Shown: positions 1 to 8,681 of the stretch, one piece after another
Position numbering within the stretch: the first letter of the stretch is position 1
Layout of the letters: each line of letters opens with the position of its first letter
Assembly: GCF_028768465.1 (NCBI RefSeq)
Contig: NZ_CP118225.1
Location: forward strand, 5,995,001-6,059,000
Reading direction: 5' to 3'
Length of the DNA: 64,000 nucleotides
Source: Rhodopirellula sp. P2
GTDB taxonomy: Bacteria > Planctomycetota > Planctomycetia > Pirellulales > Pirellulaceae
The notes under the pieces: model-generated
What the model saw: the letters and a program-made list of their open reading frames with translations, nothing else
Database searches by the model: none
Told to the model about the DNA's origin: nothing
Translations under genes and position numbers: made by a program

Positions 1-679
1 CCAGTTCCGCCAAGCGGCCAGCGACCGCCTGAATGGCCAAGTCGATTTGCCACTTGGAGTGGTCGCGATCTCCCGCGACATTGCTGATTCCGCGAACGAC
101 CATGCACGGGGTCGATGTCATGCGGCACGCCATCGCGACTCCGAATGCTTCCATGTCTTCCGCGATCACCGCCTCGGTTGGAGGCGAACCGGCCAGACTT
201 CGACGACGACTCGCCAGGGCCGCATCCGCCGACGCGGCGCCAACGCTGACCAACGTGTTGATCGCGTTGGCTGGCTTGCCAGGCTGCTCCGGCGTGACCA
301 AATCCAACCGGTCACCGATCGGATCGGGGGACCGCCCGTCGGTGCCTGACCACTGCTTCCATGCCAGCGAGTCCGCAGAAACAAACGCGTCACCTTCTCC
401 CACACCGATGCCATCGCAAATCACACGCTGGAACCAGTGTGCCGAACCGACCGCTGCTGAATCGGACAAACCGCCCGCGATTCCGGCCAAGAGGACTCGT
501 TCGGGTTGATGGACCTGAATCGCTTGCATGGTCGCGGCAGCGGCAGCCACCAAACCGAACCCGCACAACTCGCAGTGCCAACGTCGGGAAGCCAGTGCCA
601 AGGAGTCCGAATGACTCAGCAACTTCGAGCGTTCCCCCGAAGTTGGAATCAAGAGCAGAGTGGACTTAGCGTCCGCCAC
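1..679 (-). CDS. Futalosine hydrolase / MqnB-like nucleosidase (C-terminus cut off by window edge)
   Basis: Purine-nucleoside phosphorylase/hydrolase fold protein, most like futalosine hydrolase of the menaquinone (futalosine) pathway, which removes the base from futalosine in the cytoplasm. Reading on the minus strand from a GTG at 679 gives an open frame through the left edge (about 226 codons). It starts with ADAKSTLLLIPTSGE, followed by a Gly/Ala-rich segment (VLLAGIAGGL), the family hallmark IAEDMEAFGVAMAC (the active-site Glu-Asp-Met-Glu) and VVRGISNVAGDRDHSKW. No ATG lies near the start. GTG 679 overlaps the end of the upstream kinase gene by 14 bp, so the two are probably co-translated. 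The family is clear from the motifs. The exact substrate (futalosine versus methylthioadenosine or another nucleoside) is inferred. Confidence 0.72.
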   Translation of the reverse strand, partial: MADAKSTLLLIPTSGERSKLLSHSDSLALASRRWHCELCGFGLVAAAAATMQAIQVHQPERVLLAGIAGGLSDSAAVGSAHWFQRVICDGIGVGEGDAFVSADSLAWKQWSGTDGRSPDPIGDRLDLVTPEQPGKPANAINTLVSVGAASADAALASRRRSLAGSPPTEAVIAEDMEAFGVAMACRMTSTPCMVVRGISNVAGDRDHSKWQIDLAIQAVAGRLAEL

Positions 680-1973
680 GACGAATTTCCGAGCCTGCAA
701 ACCGAATTTGGAAGCGATAAATCTTCTTGGTCACGCAAGTGATCTTGCCCGTCTTCAAATCGAAGTGATCCGGGGTCTCGGCCAGGTTGATGTTGGCGAC
801 CGCACGGAAACCACGCTCGGCAAACACATCGATCACCATCGCCAATGTCATTGGGTCTTCGAAGATCGGATCTTCACTGTTCACGACTGCCAAACCAGCA
901 ATCGCGTGACGACGCACAATCGGCATGAAGCGACTTTGAATGATCTCAATCACGTGCTGGAACAATTCTTTGTGTTCCAGTTGATATCCATCCAGACGAC
1001 GGACCAATTCCTGACGAGCGTGAACGCCAAGTTCGGTGGCCAATGGCAGGTGCCGGACCGCGTCGTAGGTTTCCGGGTCCAACTCAAGTGACGACTGGTA
1101 TTCCAATTCGCTGCGGATGTTGCGTTCAACTTCCGCGATGTCGCCGCCCGCATCAATGAAGTGGTAGTGGTAGATCTTCTTCAACGACTGCAGTGCGTCC
1201 CAGGTTTTCTCCTTGAACACGCGATACCGTCGTTTTGCGGCGGTGGGATCGAGGTCCGTCAAACGCAACTCCAGGGGCTCACCGTCGTTCTCGGTTTCAA
1301 CCCGTTCATTGTGTTCCGCGATCTTCCGACCACGTAGCAACTGCCGTTCGATGCTGGTTTTTTCGTCGATGAACAACACCACCGCGTGAACGGTGGGTTT
1401 GCGGAAATTGATCGCCAACGGTGTCGAATGATACTCGCGATAAAGTTGATTCATTTTCTGAACCAACTGATGCAGACACTCCACTTGAACACGCGTTCGC
1501 GGGAACCCGTCCAAGATGCAGCCGTCGCGATACTCTTCTTCCAGCAGTTTGCGGAACAAAATCCCGACGACTTCGGTGTCGCCGACCATGCCACCGGCTT
1601 CTTTGATGCGTTGGGCCTCGGGCGTGTCGAGAAGACTGCTGACCACAATCGGATCACAGGTCAATCCGCGTGCCTTGGAGATGAAACCACTGTTGGTGCC
1701 TTTCCCCGAACCCGGTGCACCGCCCAACAGGATCAACTCTTTGGTGAACCGCAAATTCTCGCGGCCATACTCTTCTTCCAAATCGTTCCAAACGTTGGTG
1801 AAAATCACGTGCGCGTCTTTCACTTCCAGATCCTCGACGGAGTTCTGCGATGCGGCGGCGACCGCTTGATCGGTCACCAATTGAGACGCTTGGCTCTCTG
1901 CCATGCCCACGACCTCGTCGGGCAAATCCGCATCCGGGTTGGCGATTTCAGGAGGTTCGTCCAGAGGATCCAT
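666..1973 (-). CDS. Adenylate kinase-like NMP kinase with N- and C-terminal extensions
   Basis: P-loop nucleoside monophosphate kinase of 435 residues. A normal bacterial adenylate kinase has about 215. Residues 84-93 are the Walker A loop GGAPGSGKGT, and near residue 161 is the NMP-binding signature CILDGFPRTR, so the kinase core spans roughly 78-300. The first ~75 residues are acidic and Ala/Gln-rich. The last ~130 form a compact domain (MTLAMVIDVFAERGF, NINLAETPDHFDL) that I do not recognise. The active-site loop and Arg of the family are present, so catalysis is plausible, but the NMP substrate cannot be read from the sequence. The gene overlaps the downstream nucleosidase by 14 bp and follows the 2061-3353 gene after 87 bp. 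It may not be the housekeeping Adk. Confidence 0.8.
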   Translation of the reverse strand: MDPLDEPPEIANPDADLPDEVVGMAESQASQLVTDQAVAAASQNSVEDLEVKDAHVIFTNVWNDLEEEYGRENLRFTKELILLGGAPGSGKGTNSGFISKARGLTCDPIVVSSLLDTPEAQRIKEAGGMVGDTEVVGILFRKLLEEEYRDGCILDGFPRTRVQVECLHQLVQKMNQLYREYHSTPLAINFRKPTVHAVVLFIDEKTSIERQLLRGRKIAEHNERVETENDGEPLELRLTDLDPTAAKRRYRVFKEKTWDALQSLKKIYHYHFIDAGGDIAEVERNIRSELEYQSSLELDPETYDAVRHLPLATELGVHARQELVRRLDGYQLEHKELFQHVIEIIQSRFMPIVRRHAIAGLAVVNSEDPIFEDPMTLAMVIDVFAERGFRAVANINLAETPDHFDLKTGKITCVTKKIYRFQIRFAGSEIRRGGR

Positions 1974-2060
1974 GGCAACAAGCAGATTCGTGCAAGGCGG
2001 GAAAAATGGAAAGACATCCGCCGCATCCTAACCAAGGAACGAGGCAACGCGAAGCGTCAT

Positions 2061-3353
2061 TCACTCCGGTGATGCCAGATGGACGATGGGATAGGGCGTA
2101 AAATCCGTTGCAACCCGCAAAGCGATTGGTTGGGAAGGATCGGCCCCCAAACGAGGTTCCGTTTTCAACGTCAACCAAACCTTGTCTTTGCCCAAAATTT
2201 GATTTCTCAGCACGCGCGCGAATCCGGGCTCGATTCCGTCCCGACGCGTCCCCATCACCTCATCGCCAATCTCGCGAATGATGGGTTCCAGTCTCTCGCC
2301 CGCCGTTCGCAACTTTTCACGAGCCTCAGGGGAAGTCCACACATCCACCCACACCTGGCGGAGGCGATCGTTGTCAACGACAGCTTCCATCACGATTGTC
2401 TGCAGCAGGTCTCGGGCTTCGTCGTCCTGGACGATCTGCAGTGCGACTTTGCCGAGCTGATCTCGCAAGACCTCGTTGGCGGCCAAATCACGCAGGATCG
2501 CCTCCACCGCCTCGGTGATTTCATCCAAGTGTTCCTCCACGATCGGGACCACTTCCTGTTCCACAAATCGCGACCACTCCTCTCGCACCAGCTCTCGTTC
2601 GGGAAGCGGTGCACTGTCGTACAGCGCCCGCCAACCAAATCGCCACAGCGAGGCCTTTCCCCAGATTTCACGCCCAATCACTTCCGCTGGTTCCCGCCCA
2701 TGAAGGCGCAGCACTGGCAAGACCTCGGTGCGGATCAAGGGCACCATCTGATCTTGCACGATCTCTTCCCGAAACCGAGTGGTGATCGATTCCAACTCGG
2801 CATCGTGGCGTTTCAAGGAGGCAACCAGTTCGGATTCGATCACGGGCAAACTTTGCCGAAACGTCTCAAACACCAACGGCAACATTGCTTCGCTGATCTC
2901 TTCCCCGTGTTCCCGCATCGCGGCTGAAATCTTTCGCGCCAATTCTTCCCGCTTGGGTTTCGGCAACAACGTCGCGATCACATCATCGACTTTGCCGGAC
3001 GAGCGATGCAGGGTCGCATCGATCGGCTGCCCGCGATCCCAAAACGGGTTGTCGAGATCGAGATCCACCGGGGCATACAACGTCAGCGTCACCGTTTTGG
3101 CAGCTGGGTTGACCTGCCCAACGTGCCCCACTTGATGCCACTGATCCCGCCCAGGATCTTTCGCAAACGCTGCGTCGCCGACGCTCAGAGCCGACGTCGG
3201 ATCCGCCAGGACCACCGATTCCGTCGGTGTCCAAACGGCCGACACCAAGGGTCGAGCACCACCGCGGGAGGAAGCGATCAACCAACCGCCACCGATCACC
3301 AGGCACCCCAACCAGAACGCTGCGCCCAAGAGACGAATGGTTTGCGTTGTCAT
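2061..3353 (-). CDS. Membrane-anchored hypothetical protein, helical
   Basis: Not recognised. The 430-residue product has one N-terminal membrane segment (LGAAFWLGCLVIGGGWLIA, about residues 9-27) and should then be extracytoplasmic. Residues ~35-115 look like a beta-rich domain (VGHVGQVNPAAKTVTLTLY). Residues ~120-390 are charged and almost wholly helical, with repeated IREEI/VEEHLDEI-like stretches, so a rod or coiled-coil shape is likely. Its ATG overlaps the stop of the ABC permease gene (3350-3353, ATGA arrangement), which indicates translational coupling and a shared task with the permease. The N-terminal anchor, a small beta domain and a long helical region recall MCE/MlaD-type or adaptor proteins in outline only. 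No motif supports that assignment. Confidence 0.7.
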   Translation of the reverse strand: MTTQTIRLLGAAFWLGCLVIGGGWLIASSRGGARPLVSAVWTPTESVVLADPTSALSVGDAAFAKDPGRDQWHQVGHVGQVNPAAKTVTLTLYAPVDLDLDNPFWDRGQPIDATLHRSSGKVDDVIATLLPKPKREELARKISAAMREHGEEISEAMLPLVFETFRQSLPVIESELVASLKRHDAELESITTRFREEIVQDQMVPLIRTEVLPVLRLHGREPAEVIGREIWGKASLWRFGWRALYDSAPLPERELVREEWSRFVEQEVVPIVEEHLDEITEAVEAILRDLAANEVLRDQLGKVALQIVQDDEARDLLQTIVMEAVVDNDRLRQVWVDVWTSPEAREKLRTAGERLEPIIREIGDEVMGTRRDGIEPGFARVLRNQILGKDKVWLTLKTEPRLGADPSQPIALRVATDFTPYPIVHLASPE

Positions 3354-4351
3354 GCCGCATCTTTCTTGAGAGCTCGCAGTCGATCGACGTAAACCGCCGC
3401 GACAATGATCACACCCAACAAAATGTTTTCAATGTGGTTTTCCAGCCCCAACGAGGTGCACCCGTGAGCGATCACGCTCATGATCAACACCCCGCACAAA
3501 GTCCCGACCACGCTGCCGCGACCGCCCAGCAAGGATCCGCCGCCGATCACCACCGCCGCGATGATCTCCAGTTCCAAGCCCATCCCCGCTGACGCGTCGC
3601 CTTTTCCGAGCCGGGCGATGTCAACACATCCGGCCAAACCGAACAGCGCGCCCGCGATCACGTAAACCAAAATCTTGGTTTGGCGAACCTTCACCCCGCA
3701 CAATCGCGCGGTCGCTTCGCTGGATCCAATCGCAAACACGTGGCGGCCAAACACGGTTTGATGCAGCAGCAGAGCGGTCGCGATTGCGAGCGCAACCGTC
3801 AACCACACGCCCCAACCAAAGTTAGGCAGCACCGGGTAGGCAAGCCATTCCGGACTGGGAAATGGCGTCACCGATGCCCACAACCATTCCGGGATCGTGT
3901 CGGCCGGAGGTGTGATCGTGCCGCCCTGATCCGACAGGCTTTTCCCCAATCCCATGAAGATGGTCATCGACCCCAGCGAGATGATGAACGGAGTCAGCCT
4001 CAATCCCGCAATCAAGACACCATTGAACAACCCGCACAGGGCGCCCGCACCGACCGCCATCGCCAGCGCCGCGAAAATCGACCATTCGTTGTCGAGCGTC
4101 AGTGCCGCGACACAGCCACACAGGGCCGCGGCGGTTCCCGCGGACAAATCGATGCCGCCACTGACGATGATCAATGTCATTCCCAGCGAGGCGATGCCAA
4201 TTTTGACGCTTTGAACGCCCACCAATCGCACGGACGCCATGGACGCGAAGTTCCCATCGCTCCCGATCACCCATTCCGCCACCGCAAAGAACAGGACCAC
4301 GATCACCAACGCCAACAGGGGTCCAGCGGTATTCAATCCTCGCTTCAACAA
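3350..4351 (-). CDS. ABC transporter permease, ribose/xylose (RbsC) type
   Basis: Inner-membrane permease of the BPD_transp_2 (RbsC/XylH) family, which forms the channel of sugar-type ABC importers. The 333 residues are hydrophobic throughout, with about ten predicted membrane segments. They carry the family-typical stretch IIVSGGIDLSAGTAAALCGC (around residues 60-80) and GLELEIIAAVVIGGGSLLGG near residue 265, which corresponds to the cytoplasmic coupling loop. Normally an ATPase (RbsA-like) and a periplasmic binding protein lie beside it. Here the upstream neighbour is divergent and the downstream partner is an unrelated membrane protein, so the rest of the transporter must be elsewhere or the partner gene replaces it. 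The substrate is unknown. Confidence 0.88.
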   Translation of the reverse strand: MLKRGLNTAGPLLALVIVVLFFAVAEWVIGSDGNFASMASVRLVGVQSVKIGIASLGMTLIIVSGGIDLSAGTAAALCGCVAALTLDNEWSIFAALAMAVGAGALCGLFNGVLIAGLRLTPFIISLGSMTIFMGLGKSLSDQGGTITPPADTIPEWLWASVTPFPSPEWLAYPVLPNFGWGVWLTVALAIATALLLHQTVFGRHVFAIGSSEATARLCGVKVRQTKILVYVIAGALFGLAGCVDIARLGKGDASAGMGLELEIIAAVVIGGGSLLGGRGSVVGTLCGVLIMSVIAHGCTSLGLENHIENILLGVIIVAAVYVDRLRALKKDAA

Positions 4352-4634
4352 CGCAGTGGGTTCCTTTTGAAAAGATGACGGACGCGAATGAGGTTGGCTT
4401 TTGCCGCTCCGCGCGGCTTTGCAAACGCTAGCAGAGCAGTGTACCAGCGCAAACGCTCCGGATCAGTCGGGTTGTGCGGCTTGGACGGCCGTGCTGGCAA
4501 ACATGGGAAACCTTACCGGCAATTCGCCTCAGCGAAACGGCAACGACTGGTCGATCGTTTCGGGTAGGCGGCAATTGGCAAGGATGTCAAGCCATTGTTG
4601 ACTTCCCTCCCTTGTCATTCACCCAGTACCTGCT
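4352..4634. other. Divergent intergenic region
   Basis: This is a 283-bp gap between the leftward permease gene and the rightward GAF/PP2C-like gene, so it should hold both promoters. I see no ORF, hairpin or recognisable operator in it. Confidence 0.4.
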
Positions 4635-7067
4635 GTGTCCAGAAACCCATCCAATTTTTTGCGTGTCCATCGTGGCGATCATGCATCGGATTCTGCCAAG
4701 CTTGCCTCCAAGCAAAAGCAGATGAAGTCGCATAGCAAACGTGCGTTGGTGACTTCCGGTGACGCTCATCGTTTGGCAACCCAAGCCAACGACTTGGCAG
4801 ATCACTTGCAAGCACAGCAAGCGGTCCTGCGTCAGCAGCAAGTGGAACTGGCGATCCAATCCACCCTGGCGGCCGGTCCGTCTTCGCGTCCCGATCCCAC
4901 CGAAAGCATCGACCGCTTGCTCGGTGACGCGACGTTGGCGACCGGCACCACGGCGGCCGCGGTGTACTTGCTGGACGACGAAACCGAGTTCCTGGCAACT
5001 CGATTTGTCTTCGGTTTGTCACCGGCAGAACGCTTGGGTTCGCAGCGTCCACTGCGTGGGGCTCGTGGTGACTTGGAAGCGATGGTCAAAGGCTTGGTCG
5101 CGATTGACGACCTGGACCTCGGCCAAATCAGCACCTCTAGCACGTGGCGTTCCCCGGAACCCTTCCCCTCCGGAATCTGCGTGTGTCTGGGTGAAACCGA
5201 GATGCCAATTGGCACGATGTGGTTGTATGCCGCCGCTGTGACGGCATTCAACGACGTGCACACCGCCGCGGCCCGTTTGGCCGCATCCAACCTGCAGCAA
5301 ACGTTGCTCCGCTTGGCAGAACAAGAAGCCGCACCGGATTCCTCCATCCGGTTGATTCTGCCCAGCGACGTGACCCTGGATCGTTCCCGTGATGTCTCGC
5401 CCCCACCCAACGAGACTCATGACGACATGGAAATGATTCGGGAGAACAATCCCACTCGCAACGCAGCTGCCCCCGTCGAGGAAAACTCCGCTGGTGTTGT
5501 CCCTCCCGACACCAGCGTGGCCCCTGCGGGTCTGATCGGCTGCCCTCCCGCCGATGAGTCCGCGTCCGTGATTGGCCCGATCGCGGATGATTCCTCCGAT
5601 GAAGTCCCTCGGAAAGTCCCCTCGAGGGACCCTCTGGATTTGATCGACGACGCGAGTTTGTTGGATGCGGCCTTGGAATCCGCTATCGAAGCCCAATTGG
5701 TCAAAAGCGACGAATTGATCGCCGACCTGCAACGCGATTCGGATTTCCACACGGACGCCGACTTCGGCTTGTACGCCGCAGAGGAAGATGACGACGTCAG
5801 CGAAGATGCCTCGACGCCAACCCAGGACGCCGACGCGGAACAATGGCCGTTGCTGTCAGGCTATGACGAAGAAACGATGCGACTGGCGGCCAAATTGGAC
5901 ATCCAGGACGCTCAGTTCTTAGCCGGCGAATACGACCCGACCGAGATCGACCAGTTCGACGCCGATGCGTTGGAGTTCCACCATGGTTGGGACAACGATG
6001 AACTGGATCGCAACGTCGTCGACGAAGAGGAATCCATGTGCAGTGACTTCGTCGACACCAGCGACGAGGAAGAGGAGGAGGACGGAAACATCGTTTCGTT
6101 TGATCTGTCCCCCAACTCGACGAGCACTCCCGAGTCGGAAACGATCGAGGCAATCGACGACATCATCGCCCTCATCGATGACTTCGATGCGGACTTCCCC
6201 ACCCGTGCACCGGAGCATGACAAGGACGATGATTCGATTCTCACGAATCAAGCGATCGCCGAGGAAATCGAATCCGAAAACAGTGACTTGGCTCAGCAAG
6301 TTTCCATTTGGCAGCACCAAACGCTCCCGATGGGCACCAAGATCTGCCCGTCTTGGTACGCCGATGGGATGATTGAATCGCCGTTGGATGTGGCTCAAAG
6401 TTGGCATCACTGGGACATTTTGCCCGATGGTCAGATTGCCATCGCGATTTGCCAGCCCAACGGCGGTGCGACAGCGAAGATCGATCTCAGCAACGTGATG
6501 GATGTGACCGTCATCCGCGCTGCCTTGCAGGCTCACATGGGTTACCGGCATCAACCCGCCGAGGCGGTCCGCCGAGCCTATGACACGCTGTTCCAAATCC
6601 GCGATCACTCCTTCGCAGGCGAAGGGCATGGCAACGTTTCCTTGCTGTACGCCCACATCGATCCTGAAACGGGAGAAACGAGAATGGCGTCGACCGGGGA
6701 CTGGTCGACGCTCGCGATCTCGAAGTTTGGATACCGGCCGGTTGGTTGGCTGGATCGGGAATCGGATCGCAACCATCGCGATCTCGGAACCAGCGACCCG
6801 GAAACAACCTGTCTGGGCAACGTCGATATCACCAGCAGCCATCTGTACTTGCAACAGGGCGAAGTGTTCTTGGTCGCGGGCTGCCAATGGATGGGACTGC
6901 AACGGACCACCGGTGCCCCCGGCTACCCGCAGCATCAAATCGGAACGGCGATCACCCAAGCCATGCGGGAAGGCAACGTCAGCCCCCTGGCGGCGCTGCG
7001 AACTTGGATGGCACAAACGAAGCTCAATGGCGAACGATCCGCCATGGCACTTCACCGCATGGGATGA
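4635..7067 (+). CDS. GAF domain protein with degenerate SpoIIE/PP2C-like phosphatase domain
   Basis: Cytoplasmic signalling protein of 810 residues from a GTG at 4635. An ATG at 4722 (residue 30) is an equally good start. After a short helical region (DLADHLQAQQAVLRQQQVEL), residues ~95-215 form a GAF-type sensor domain (AAAVYLLDDETEFLATRFVF). Residues ~250-560 are a long acidic low-complexity linker rich in Asp/Glu/Ser. Residues ~565-790 follow the SpoIIE/RsbU PP2C plan: WHHWDILPDGQIAIAICQP, then AEAVRRAYDTLF, VSLLYAHIDPETGETRMAST and EVFLVAGCQWMGLQ. The metal-binding acidic residues expected in the GDVSGHG-like and TDGxxEA-like motifs are replaced (CQPNGG, AGCQWMG). It is therefore probably a pseudophosphatase or a binding module. 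The gene stands alone. Confidence 0.72.
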   Translation: MSRNPSNFLRVHRGDHASDSAKLASKQKQMKSHSKRALVTSGDAHRLATQANDLADHLQAQQAVLRQQQVELAIQSTLAAGPSSRPDPTESIDRLLGDATLATGTTAAAVYLLDDETEFLATRFVFGLSPAERLGSQRPLRGARGDLEAMVKGLVAIDDLDLGQISTSSTWRSPEPFPSGICVCLGETEMPIGTMWLYAAAVTAFNDVHTAAARLAASNLQQTLLRLAEQEAAPDSSIRLILPSDVTLDRSRDVSPPPNETHDDMEMIRENNPTRNAAAPVEENSAGVVPPDTSVAPAGLIGCPPADESASVIGPIADDSSDEVPRKVPSRDPLDLIDDASLLDAALESAIEAQLVKSDELIADLQRDSDFHTDADFGLYAAEEDDDVSEDASTPTQDADAEQWPLLSGYDEETMRLAAKLDIQDAQFLAGEYDPTEIDQFDADALEFHHGWDNDELDRNVVDEEESMCSDFVDTSDEEEEEDGNIVSFDLSPNSTSTPESETIEAIDDIIALIDDFDADFPTRAPEHDKDDDSILTNQAIAEEIESENSDLAQQVSIWQHQTLPMGTKICPSWYADGMIESPLDVAQSWHHWDILPDGQIAIAICQPNGGATAKIDLSNVMDVTVIRAALQAHMGYRHQPAEAVRRAYDTLFQIRDHSFAGEGHGNVSLLYAHIDPETGETRMASTGDWSTLAISKFGYRPVGWLDRESDRNHRDLGTSDPETTCLGNVDITSSHLYLQQGEVFLVAGCQWMGLQRTTGAPGYPQHQIGTAITQAMREGNVSPLAALRTWMAQTKLNGERSAMALHRMG

Positions 7068-7095
7068 GCGGCAAACAATCGCAGATCGATCGCGT

Positions 7096-7413
7096 TCAGA
7101 TGTCGATCACGCTCGCGACGGGCAAGACAAAGATCTTGCCGTCGCCGATCTGGCCTTCTGTGCCCGTTCGCGACGCGTTGCGAATGATCTCGACCACCGG
7201 TTCTAAATCGTCGTCGTCGATCACCATTTCGAACGTGACCTTTCGCAACAAATCGATTTTGTATTCGTTGCCGCGAAACAACGCCGTTTGTCCACGCTGA
7301 CGACCATAACCAAGCGCGTCCCCCACGATCGTGTCGCTGTATCCCGCTTCATCGAGAGCGGACTGAACGTTGGAAAGTTTGGTGGGTTGAATGATGGCTT
7401 GAATCAAAATCAT
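7096..7413 (-). CDS. P-II family nitrogen regulatory protein
   Basis: Trimeric cytoplasmic signal protein of the GlnB/GlnK family (105 residues). It senses 2-oxoglutarate and ATP/ADP and controls ammonium transport or nitrogen enzymes. Family features are clear: the start MILIQAIIQPTKL, GDALGYGRQRGQTALFRG leading into the T-loop, Tyr51 in RGNEYKID at the classical uridylylation position, and GQIGDGKIFVLPVASV in the C-loop. It ends directly after VIDI, so the usual RTGE tail is missing. The start is fixed by the conserved N-terminus and by a 4-bp ATGA overlap with the preceding oxidoreductase gene. The only ammonium transporter in the window is 30 kb away (37011). Assignment as glnB or glnK is not possible. 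Confidence 0.9.
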   Translation of the reverse strand: MILIQAIIQPTKLSNVQSALDEAGYSDTIVGDALGYGRQRGQTALFRGNEYKIDLLRKVTFEMVIDDDDLEPVVEIIRNASRTGTEGQIGDGKIFVLPVASVIDI

Positions 7414-8522
7414 AGCGTCACCGTTTGGCCAGTCGTCATCGAAGTTTCCATCGCCTCCAACATCCGCTGCGTCTCGAGCGCCTGCCGATGATACTCCGCC
7501 CAAGGAGGCGATGGTGAATCCCAAAGTGGCTCATTTTCGCGTGTCGCGTGGATCCAACCGATCAACCGCAAAATCATGTTGTGCTCTTGGTGGCATTCGC
7601 AACTGAAGGGATGCACCTTGCCCGAGGCCTCGTGCACCCAGCCTCGCGCAGGTTTGTCAGGCCAAGGACGCGTGAAGTCATCGCAAACAATGGACGCTTC
7701 TTCCCCCGCGATCTCAAACCATTTCCGCGTCGCGGTGTCGAACGCACACGACATCGTCGCGGACACATCGCTGGGAAAATTCATCATTGCAGTCACGCGG
7801 TACGGCACGCCGCCACGCATCACCGCCTGAGCGTTCACCGTGAGCGGCAAAGCCTGGTTGGCAAGTCGCAAAATCCCGGCCGCATACCACCCCAAATCAA
7901 GCAGGCACCCGCCACCCAGCGAAGCGTCTTGGCGGTGGTCGCCGGATTGAAACGGATTGAAAAACGAAACCGCCGAACTGACGTGACGCAACGCCCCGAG
8001 TCGAAAGTCGGCTTCGCCTTGTGGGACGGTTGCACCTTTGACCCACTGCCGAAACATGGCCGTGCGGTCGTGATGCAGCCAGGCGGTTGCATCGAGCCAA
8101 TGCACGCGGGCCTGCGTGCAAGCGTCCGCCATCGCTTGAGTGGCCTGAGCCGTCGTCGCCAACGGTTTTTCACACAGCACATGTTTGCCAGCCGCCGCCG
8201 CTGCAACCATCCATTCCGCATGCAGCGAAGGCGGCAACGCCACGTACACCGCATCCACATCGTCACGAGCGATCAAGTCCGCATAACCGGACACGGCCTG
8301 GGCGATCCCATACGAATCGGCGTACCAACGTGCTCGCTCAGAAGTCCGACTGGCGATCGCGGTCACGCTCGCCCCCGGCGTCGATTGCAGGTCGGCAACC
8401 AACCGGCGAGTGATCCGGCCGGTGCCCAAGATGCCAAACCGGATCGGTTGGCGTTCGTCTTCCGTGGAGGTGGGTGCTGCCTGCAAAGGTTCGGTCGTTG
8501 CGTGTGAGGGGAGGGATGTCAT
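7410..8522 (-). CDS. Gfo/Idh/MocA family NAD(P)-dependent oxidoreductase
   Basis: Predicted cytoplasmic dehydrogenase of 370 residues. After an N-terminal tail of ~26 residues comes the Rossmann motif RFGILGTGRITRRLV. The family signature follows (VDAVYVALPPSLHAEWMVAA and GKHVLCEKPLA, whose Lys is catalytic), then WLDATAWLHHDR and the C-terminal alpha/beta substrate domain (GGGCLLDLGWYAAGILRLA). Members oxidise or reduce sugars, inositols or bile pigments, and the substrate cannot be inferred. No signal peptide is seen. Its stop overlaps the start codon of the P-II gene by 4 bp, so a metabolic dehydrogenase and a nitrogen regulator are translated together. That is an uncommon pairing. Confidence 0.88.
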   Translation of the reverse strand: MTSLPSHATTEPLQAAPTSTEDERQPIRFGILGTGRITRRLVADLQSTPGASVTAIASRTSERARWYADSYGIAQAVSGYADLIARDDVDAVYVALPPSLHAEWMVAAAAAGKHVLCEKPLATTAQATQAMADACTQARVHWLDATAWLHHDRTAMFRQWVKGATVPQGEADFRLGALRHVSSAVSFFNPFQSGDHRQDASLGGGCLLDLGWYAAGILRLANQALPLTVNAQAVMRGGVPYRVTAMMNFPSDVSATMSCAFDTATRKWFEIAGEEASIVCDDFTRPWPDKPARGWVHEASGKVHPFSCECHQEHNMILRLIGWIHATRENEPLWDSPSPPWAEYHRQALETQRMLEAMETSMTTGQTVTL

Positions 8523-8681
8523 GGCGAAAGCCTAGCCGATCCCCCGGGCAATCGGCACCACCGGTCGGACCGTTCATCTCACCGAGAGGAAACCGCTCGA
8601 ATTCCGGTTTCCATCTTGCCATTCCGAGCACCGTCCCCCCTGCGTGCTAACTTTCCTACGGACGGAATTCTTTCTCGACGT

